Shown: piece by piece, positions 58,720 through 64,000 of the stretch
Numbering within the stretch: position 1 is the stretch's first letter
Layout: every line of letters begins with the position of its first letter
Source: Hymenobacter nivis
GTDB lineage: Bacteria > Bacteroidota > Bacteroidia > Cytophagales > Hymenobacteraceae
DNA length: 64,000 bases
Direction of reading: 5' to 3'
Assembly (NCBI RefSeq): GCF_006439025.1
Contig: NZ_RCYZ01000001.1
Location: forward strand, 248,001 to 312,000
Program-made: the position numbers and the translations under genes
Notes under the pieces: model-generated
What the model was told of the DNA's origin: nothing
The model's input: the letters and a program-made list of their open reading frames with translations, nothing else
The model's database searches: none

Positions 58720-60062
58720 TAAAGCACGCACTACTACTGGCCGCGTTGGCCGCTACCACGTTGGTACCCGGCAGCGTAGCCGCCGGGGGGCCCCAGCCCG
58801 CCGGGGCCCTCGACCCCAGCAAGGCGCTCGACGCCATCAACATGACGATGGTGCACGACGTCATCAGCCCCCCGGCCGCGGCACGCTACTACGCCTACAG
58901 CATGCTGGGGGCCTACAGCATTGTGGCGGCCCGCAACAAGAGCCTGCCCCCGGCGCAGCACCTGGTCAAAGGCTTCGGCGCCGACCTGCGGCTGGACACC
59001 GTGCGCGCCCCCTACGACTACCAGGTTGCCGCCTACTACAGCATGCTCGAAACGGCCCGCCTGCTGCTGCCCTCGGGCGAAAACCTGGCCGACGAAGAAG
59101 CCAGCTTTTTGCAGGACATGGCCAAGCAGGGCCGCAAGCCGGCGGTGTTGCGCCAGTCGGTGCGGGTGGGGCAGCTGGCGGCGGCGGCCGTGGTTAAACT
59201 TTCTAAATCAGACCACTACGCGCAGCTGAGCACCCTCAAGCGCTACACCCCGGTGCGCGCCGAGGGCAGCTGGTACCCTACCCCCCCCGCCTACCTCGAA
59301 GCCGTGGAGCCCAACTGGAAAACCATTCGCCCGCTGGTTATCGACTCGGCCGGCGAGTTTCGGCCGGTGCGGCCCTGCGCTTTCAGCAAAGACACGGCCT
59401 CGGCCTTTTTCCATCAGGTGCTGGCCGTGTACAAGGCCGGCAAGCAGCTCACCGAAGAGCAGATTCAGGTAGCCCAGTTTTGGGATTGCAACCCGTTTGC
59501 TGTCAACACCTCGGGCCACATGGCCATTGGCTTCAAGAAAATCAGCCCCGGCGGGCACTGGATGAACATCGCCGCCCTGGTGGCCCGGCAGCAGAAAGTG
59601 GGGTTCGACAAAACTGTCTATGTGCTTCTTGCCGAAGGCATTACCCTCATGGATTCCTTCATCAGCACTTGGGATGCCAAGTACCTGACCAACCGCATTC
59701 GCCCCGAAACTTACATCAACAAGTACCTGGACGTGAAGTGGCAGCCCTTTTTGCAAACGCCGCCCTTCCCGGAGTACACCAGCGGGCACGCCGTGGTGTC
59801 CAACGCCTCGGCCGAGGTGCTCACCTACCTGCTGGGCGACCACATCGCCTACGTCGACAACACGGAAATCCCGTTTGGCAGCGGTGAGCGGTCCTTCAAG
59901 TCGTTCCGCCAGGCCGCCCAGGAGGCATCCGTGTCGCGCTTCTACGGCGGCATCCACTACATGGACAGCGTGACCGGCGGCAACGAGCAGGGACAGAAAA
60001 TAGGCCGCTACATCGTAGCTAAAATCCTGATGCCCAACAAGAAATCCTTATCTAAAAAATAG
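58716..60062 (+). CDS. Vanadium-haloperoxidase/PAP2-type protein
   Basis: 448 residues with signal peptide LLLAALAATTLVPGSVAAG. It is joined to the preceding gene by ATGA overlap (58716-58719). The three vanadate/phosphate-binding motifs are all present: K322-x6-R329-P330 in KYLTNRIRPE, S356-G357-H358 in YTSGHAVVS, and S407-R408-x3-G412-x-H414 in SRFYGGIHYMD. These define vanadium haloperoxidases and PAP2 phosphatases. A soluble exported form beside an ASPIC protein is a recurring pair in Bacteroidota. Whether it oxidises halides or cleaves phosphate cannot be told. It ends the second SusCD block. Confidence 0.88.
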   Translation: MIKHALLLAALAATTLVPGSVAAGGPQPAGALDPSKALDAINMTMVHDVISPPAAARYYAYSMLGAYSIVAARNKSLPPAQHLVKGFGADLRLDTVRAPYDYQVAAYYSMLETARLLLPSGENLADEEASFLQDMAKQGRKPAVLRQSVRVGQLAAAAVVKLSKSDHYAQLSTLKRYTPVRAEGSWYPTPPAYLEAVEPNWKTIRPLVIDSAGEFRPVRPCAFSKDTASAFFHQVLAVYKAGKQLTEEQIQVAQFWDCNPFAVNTSGHMAIGFKKISPGGHWMNIAALVARQQKVGFDKTVYVLLAEGITLMDSFISTWDAKYLTNRIRPETYINKYLDVKWQPFLQTPPFPEYTSGHAVVSNASAEVLTYLLGDHIAYVDNTEIPFGSGERSFKSFRQAAQEASVSRFYGGIHYMDSVTGGNEQGQKIGRYIVAKILMPNKKSLSKK

Positions 60063-60757
60063 TACCGGGGCCCCTAAGCAAGCCACCGGCTCGGCACCGC
60101 TGGGCTGGCAGCCTAGCCGGCCGGTCCGACCTGCCAACGCAAGTAAGCAGGTGCCTTCTGGCCGCTCCAGGGGTTGCTTAAACATTTTAGCAAAGCTGCT
60201 TTTCAGCTCATGTAATTGATGTTCTGTTAATTATCATCATTCTGTACTTTCCATTGATTGGCAGGTGCTGGACGGGACACGCAGCATTTTTTCATTTTAT
60301 TCTCTTTTCCCATGCTGCGCGTGTATTTTTCCAGCTCGGTACCTGCGCCTGCCCAGCTGGTTGGTGGGCAGCGCCCGGGGCCCAAGGGCGGGCTGATACT
60401 CGGTATATCAATGGGAAGGCGTGGTTTGCCAGCGCAGCCCGATATTGCCGACCTAAAAGGTTTTAGCAAGCCGCTGGCCAGTACGCACGCCAACCGGTTA
60501 CTTGCTGCAAATGGCCTGAATGCTCGCCAGCCTACTGTCCTCATTTATCACGGATGGCATCGGCTGGCTTTGCTTGGCCCGCGCACCGCGGGCGTTCGGC
60601 CGGTTGCCTTTGCCGAAGAATAGGGCCCCGGGCTAGCGCATAGTGCTACATATGTACCCCGCAGGGCCGGCACAGTAGATGGCCGCGGGGCGCTTACGCC
60701 ACACGGCGGCCGCAAAGAATTAATCGCTTGACTTTCAACAAATAGCTTACCCCATTA
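60063..60757. other. Non-coding gap before the second GH29
   Basis: 695 bases without a credible gene. A 121-residue plus-strand frame at 60258-60623 has no recognisable domain and reads like random high-GC sequence. AT-richer blocks at 60178-60255 and 60715-60757 could hold promoters. TAAACATTTTAGC at 60179-60191 is a near copy of the operator-like site at 41324-41336. Confidence 0.45.
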
Positions 60758-62197
60758 ATGAAAAAAGTAACCCTCGCCCTCGCCTTGCTCGCCGCGGCCA
60801 GCGCCCTACCGGCCCGGGCCCAGCAGCAGGGCATCCACCAGCAGTCGACGCAGTACGAAGCGCCCACCGACCCGCTCGTGGTGCAGAAGCTGGACAAGTG
60901 GCGCGACCAGAAGTTTGGGCTCATCCTGCACTGGGGCATATACGCCATTCCGGGCATTATCGAGTCGTGGACCATCTGCTCGGAAGACTGGATTGAGCGC
61001 GACAGCACCGTGGCCTATGAGGACTATAAGAAGCACTACTGGGACTATAGCAAGCAGTTCAACCCCACTAAATTCAACCCCGAGCAGTGGGCCAGCGTGG
61101 CCAAAAAAGCCGGCATGCGCTACCTGGTGTTCACCACCAAGCACCACGACGGCTTCAACATGTTCGACACGAAGGAGTCGGATTTCAAGATCAGCAGCGG
61201 GCCGTTTAAGGACAACCCGCGGGCCGACGTGGCCAAGTACGTGTTCGACGCTTTCCGCAAGGAAGGCTTCATGATCGGGGCCTATTTCTCGAAGCCCGAC
61301 TGGCACTCGCAGGATTTCTGGTGGTCAAAATACGCCACGCCCAACCGCAACGTGAACTACGACATCAAGAAGTACCCGTGGCGCTGGAAAAAGTACCAGG
61401 ACTTCACCTACAACCAGATTGGGGAGCTGATGCACAACTACGGGAGCATGGACATTCTGTGGCTCGACGGCGGCTGGGTGCGGCCCAAGGAAACCGTGAA
61501 CGACGAGGTGCGCTCGTGGGGGGCCCCCATCCCGGAGTTCAGCCAGGACGTGAACATGCCGCGCATTGCCGCCATGGCCCGCCAGGCCCAGCCCGGCCTG
61601 CTGATGGTGGACCGCACCGTGCACGGGCCCTACGAAAACTACCAAACGCCCGAGCAAAAGGTGCCCGACCGGCCGCTGGCCAACCCCTGGGAAAGCTGCC
61701 TGACCCTGGCCAACAACTGGGGCTTCGTACCCAACGACGTGTATAAGTCGCCCACCAAAATCGTTCACACGCTGGTGGAAGTGGTGGCCAAGGGCGGCAG
61801 CCTGCTGCTGGGCGTGGGCCCCAAGCCTGACGGCACCCTCGACCAGGAGGCGGTGACACGCCTGGCGGCCATTGGCAAGTGGCTGGACGTGAACGGCGCG
61901 GCCATTTACGGCACCCGGGCCACGGCGCGCTTCCAGGACGGCACCACGTACTTCACGCAGGGCAAAACCGGCACCCGCTACGCCATTGCCTGCCTGCCCG
62001 AAAGCCAGCCCGCCCCCGCCACCGTGGCCTGGACCGGCAACGTGCCCAAAAAAGGCAGCGCCGTGAAGCTGCTCCAAACCGGCAAAACGGTGAAGTGGAC
62101 CAGCGACGGCGACAAGGTGACGGTAATGTTGCCCGCGGCATTGTCCAAAACGGCCGGGGCTTACCCGGCGCTGGCCTTTGCCTTTGCCGCGCGCTAG
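60758..62197 (+). CDS. GH29 alpha-L-fucosidase (second)
   Basis: 479 residues with Sec signal peptide VTLALALLAAASALPARAQ. The catalytic barrel has KFGLILHWGIYAIPGIIESW, AGMRYLVFTTKHHDGFNMFD, MIGAYFSKPDWHS and MDILWLDGGWVRP with nucleophile Asp237, then GLLMVDRTVHG, LVEVVAKGGSLLLGVGPKPDG and a C-terminal beta-domain from about 390. It is a typical GH29 with the WLDG motif. It cleaves alpha-L-fucose from glycans. It differs strongly from the Tat-type GH29 at 20225 (YFDD motif), so the two probably serve different linkages. A GH3 gene follows 70 bases later. Confidence 0.93.
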   Translation: MKKVTLALALLAAASALPARAQQQGIHQQSTQYEAPTDPLVVQKLDKWRDQKFGLILHWGIYAIPGIIESWTICSEDWIERDSTVAYEDYKKHYWDYSKQFNPTKFNPEQWASVAKKAGMRYLVFTTKHHDGFNMFDTKESDFKISSGPFKDNPRADVAKYVFDAFRKEGFMIGAYFSKPDWHSQDFWWSKYATPNRNVNYDIKKYPWRWKKYQDFTYNQIGELMHNYGSMDILWLDGGWVRPKETVNDEVRSWGAPIPEFSQDVNMPRIAAMARQAQPGLLMVDRTVHGPYENYQTPEQKVPDRPLANPWESCLTLANNWGFVPNDVYKSPTKIVHTLVEVVAKGGSLLLGVGPKPDGTLDQEAVTRLAAIGKWLDVNGAAIYGTRATARFQDGTTYFTQGKTGTRYAIACLPESQPAPATVAWTGNVPKKGSAVKLLQTGKTVKWTSDGDKVTVMLPAALSKTAGAYPALAFAFAAR

Positions 62198-62267
62198 CCG
62201 GGGGCCCCGGCCCGTGGGGGCCCTGTTTTCTACGCGCTCAGTTGGGCGCGCACAACTACGTAATAAT

Positions 62268-64000
62268 ATGCTGAAGCAGCTTTTTTTCGGGTTAAGCGTG
62301 GCCTGTGCGGCGCCCGCCCTGGCGCAGTCCGCCAGCCCGCCGCTCTATAAGAACGCTAAGGCCCCCACCGAAGCCCGCGTGCAGGACCTGCTGGGCCGCA
62401 TGACGCGGGAAGAGAAAGTGGGCCAGCTCTCGACCCTGCTGGGCTGGGAAATGTACCAGAAGCAGGGCCCTAAAGTGGACGTCAGCCCCGCCTACCGCAA
62501 GGCCGTGGACGAGCGCCACATCGGCATGCTGTGGGCCACGCTGCGCGCCGACCCGTGGACCCAGAAAACGCTGCTCACCGGCCTGAACCCGACACTATCG
62601 GCCGAGGCCACCAATGCCCTGCAGAAGTACGCCCGCGAGCACACGCGGCTGGGCATTCCGCTGCTGCTGGCTGAGGAGTGCCCGCACGGCCACATGGCCA
62701 TTGGCACCACGGTGTTCCCCACCTCCATCGGCCAGAGCAGCACCTGGGACCCCGCCCTGATCGAGCAGATGGCCACCGCCATTGCCGCCGAGGCCCGCGC
62801 CCAGGGGGCCCACGTGGGCTACGGCCCGGTGCTGGACCTGGCCCGCGAGCCGCGCTGGTCGCGGGTGGAGGAAACTTACGGCGAAGACCCAGTGCTGAAC
62901 AGCGCCATGGGCGTGGCCATGGTGCGCGGCTTCCAGGGCCCCACCGGCCCGGTGGGTGGGCCCCACATCATCTCCACCCTCAAGCACTTCACGGCCTACG
63001 GCGTGCCCGAGGGCGGGCACAACGGGGGCAGCATCAGCACGGGGCCCCGCGAGCTGTACCAGAGCTTTCTGCCACCGTTCCGGGCCGCCGTCAAGGCGGG
63101 GGCCCTGTCGGTGATGACGGCCTACAACTCCGTGGACGGCGTGCCGTGCTCGGCTAACGAATTCTTGCTGACGGACTTGCTGCGCAAGCAGTGGGGTTTT
63201 CAGGGCTTCACGGTGTCGGACTTGGGCAGCATTTCGGGCCTGGTGGGCGGGCACCGCGTGGCAGCTACGGCCCCGGCGGCGGCGGCACTGGCCATCAACG
63301 CCGGCCTCGACACCGACCTCAGCGGCTACGGCTACGACAAGGAGCTGCTGGCAGCGGTGAATAGCGGCGCGGTATCGAGTGAGGTGCTGGACAGAGCGGT
63401 GGGCCGACTGCTGCGCCAGAAGTTCGAAATGGGCTTGTTTGAAAACCCCTACGTGGCGGTGAAAAACGCGGCCAAGCAGGTGAAAACGCCCGCCCACGTG
63501 CAGCTCGCGCGCCGCGTGGCGCAGGAATCGGTGGTGCTGCTGAAGAACGAGGGCGACTTGCTGCCGCTCAGCAAAACCCTGAAAACCATTGCCGTCATTG
63601 GCCCGAACGCCGACAACATTTACAACCAGCTCGGCGACTACACCGCGCCCCAGCCCGACGACAACGTGGTGACGGTGCTGGAGGGCATCAAGGCCAAGGT
63701 GTCGGCCGCAACGAAAGTGACTTACGTGAAGGGCTGCGCCATCCGCGACACCACGAGCGCCGACCTGGCGGGCGCGGTGGCGGCGGCCCGGGGGGCCCAA
63801 GTGGCGGTGGTGGTGGTGGGCGGCTCCAGCGCCCGCGACTTCAAAACTGAGTACCAGAGCACCGGCGCGGCCACCGTGACGGCCGCCGCGGGTGGCCAAC
63901 TCGTCAGCGACATGGAGAGCGGCGAGGGCTACGACCGGGCCACGCTGGACTTACTGGGCAAGCAACTGGCGCTGGTGCAGGCCGTGGCGGCCACCGGCAC
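62268..64000 (+). CDS. GH3 beta-glycosidase, 5' part (cut by window edge)
   Basis: At least 577 residues from ATG 62268, open to the end of the window. Signal peptide LFFGLSVACAAPALAQ. GH3 N-terminal barrel: LGRMTREEKVGQLST, LGIPLLLAEECPHGHM, FPTSIGQSSTWDP, YGPVLDLAREPRWSRVEETYGEDP, STLKHFTAYGVPEGG, and the nucleophile Asp318 in GFTVSDLGSI. The alpha/beta sandwich domain follows (QESVVLLKNEGDLLPLS, AVIGPNADN). It would act on beta-linked glucose or xylose at non-reducing ends, next to GH29 in a mixed glycan-degrading set. The C-terminal fibronectin-like domain is out of view. Confidence 0.93.
   Translation, partial: MLKQLFFGLSVACAAPALAQSASPPLYKNAKAPTEARVQDLLGRMTREEKVGQLSTLLGWEMYQKQGPKVDVSPAYRKAVDERHIGMLWATLRADPWTQKTLLTGLNPTLSAEATNALQKYAREHTRLGIPLLLAEECPHGHMAIGTTVFPTSIGQSSTWDPALIEQMATAIAAEARAQGAHVGYGPVLDLAREPRWSRVEETYGEDPVLNSAMGVAMVRGFQGPTGPVGGPHIISTLKHFTAYGVPEGGHNGGSISTGPRELYQSFLPPFRAAVKAGALSVMTAYNSVDGVPCSANEFLLTDLLRKQWGFQGFTVSDLGSISGLVGGHRVAATAPAAAALAINAGLDTDLSGYGYDKELLAAVNSGAVSSEVLDRAVGRLLRQKFEMGLFENPYVAVKNAAKQVKTPAHVQLARRVAQESVVLLKNEGDLLPLSKTLKTIAVIGPNADNIYNQLGDYTAPQPDDNVVTVLEGIKAKVSAATKVTYVKGCAIRDTTSADLAGAVAAARGAQVAVVVVGGSSARDFKTEYQSTGAATVTAAAGGQLVSDMESGEGYDRATLDLLGKQLALVQAVAATG

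Noticed and set aside
60258-60623. 121-residue frame in the gap before the second GH29
   Set aside because: No domain, no ribosome-binding site, composition like random high-GC DNA; listed only as gap content.
1-64000. Insertion sequences, prophage, CRISPR or toxin-antitoxin genes
   Set aside because: No transposase, integrase, phage structural gene, spaced direct repeats or toxin pair was recognised on either strand.

Overview
The window is high-GC (roughly two thirds G+C), gene-dense DNA from a member of the Bacteroidota, most likely a Hymenobacter-like cytophagal bacterium. The evidence is two SusC/SusD pairs, a GlcN-6-P deaminase fused to a PIG-L/LmbE domain, a remnant hybrid two-component regulator, non-ATG (TTG/GTG) starts, and a tRNA-Ala of Bacteroidota type. 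The assignment comes from sequence features only. Nearly all of the window is carbohydrate-utilisation DNA. No insertion sequence, phage gene, CRISPR array or rRNA was seen.

Layout. (1) 1-4.5 kb: 3' end of a LacI-type regulator, then a decaying fructan locus. It holds the two ends of a hybrid sensor/AraC regulator, an intact sugar porter, an intact PfkB fructokinase, and a GH32 remnant with stop codons and no catalytic domain. (2) 4.8-14.0 kb: SusC/SusD pair, GH65 hydrolase, VOC protein and GH13 alpha-glucosidase, an alpha-glucoside module, followed by a LacI regulator on the minus strand. (3) 15.5-24.2 kb: first half of an L-fucose locus (aldo/keto reductase, mutarotase, FucP, lactonase, Zn-dependent dehydrogenase) plus a GH29 fucosidase and a double-domain GH43. 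It is divergent from the LacI gene across a perfect 40-bp palindrome. (4) 24.3-33.5 kb: truncated ECF sigma factor, GH20 hexosaminidase, a GntP permease broken by an amber codon, RidA, a D-threonine-aldolase-type enzyme, an M19 dipeptidase, and a GH97 on the minus strand. (5) 34.0-38.5 kb: second half of the L-fucose pathway (SDR, FAH hydrolase, SDR, UxaA-type dehydratase), preceded by a C-terminal scrap of a second fucP. (6) 38.7-48.0 kb: beta-propeller/phosphoesterase, Gfo/Idh/MocA oxidoreductase, tRNA-Ala, LacI regulator, and a NagB-LmbE plus NagP-like amino-sugar operon. (7) 48.3-60.1 kb: second SusC/SusD pair with a CBM9-like protein, a Tat-exported GH10-like protein, a large FG-GAP/ASPIC protein and a vanadium-haloperoxidase-type protein. 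(8) 60.8-64.0 kb: second GH29 and a GH3 cut by the window edge.

How the genes fit together. Outer-membrane SusCD pairs import oligosaccharides. Exported GH29, GH43, GH20, GH97, GH65, GH13 and GH3 enzymes release monosaccharides. Inner-membrane MFS permeases (sugar porter, FucP, NagP-like) take these up, and cytoplasmic enzymes degrade them. For L-fucose a full non-phosphorylative route to pyruvate and L-lactate can be assembled from genes in two clusters: mutarotase, dehydrogenase, lactonase, UxaA-type dehydratase, KDF dehydrogenase and diketo-acid hydrolase. For amino sugars GH20, the NagP-like transporter and NagB-LmbE are present.

The most notable points are the split fucose pathway with its fucP scar, the decayed fructan locus, the 40-bp palindrome between divergent genes, the amber-interrupted GntP gene, the SusCD block carrying the ASPIC and haloperoxidase-like proteins, and the strong excess of the octamer GGGGCCCC across the window.
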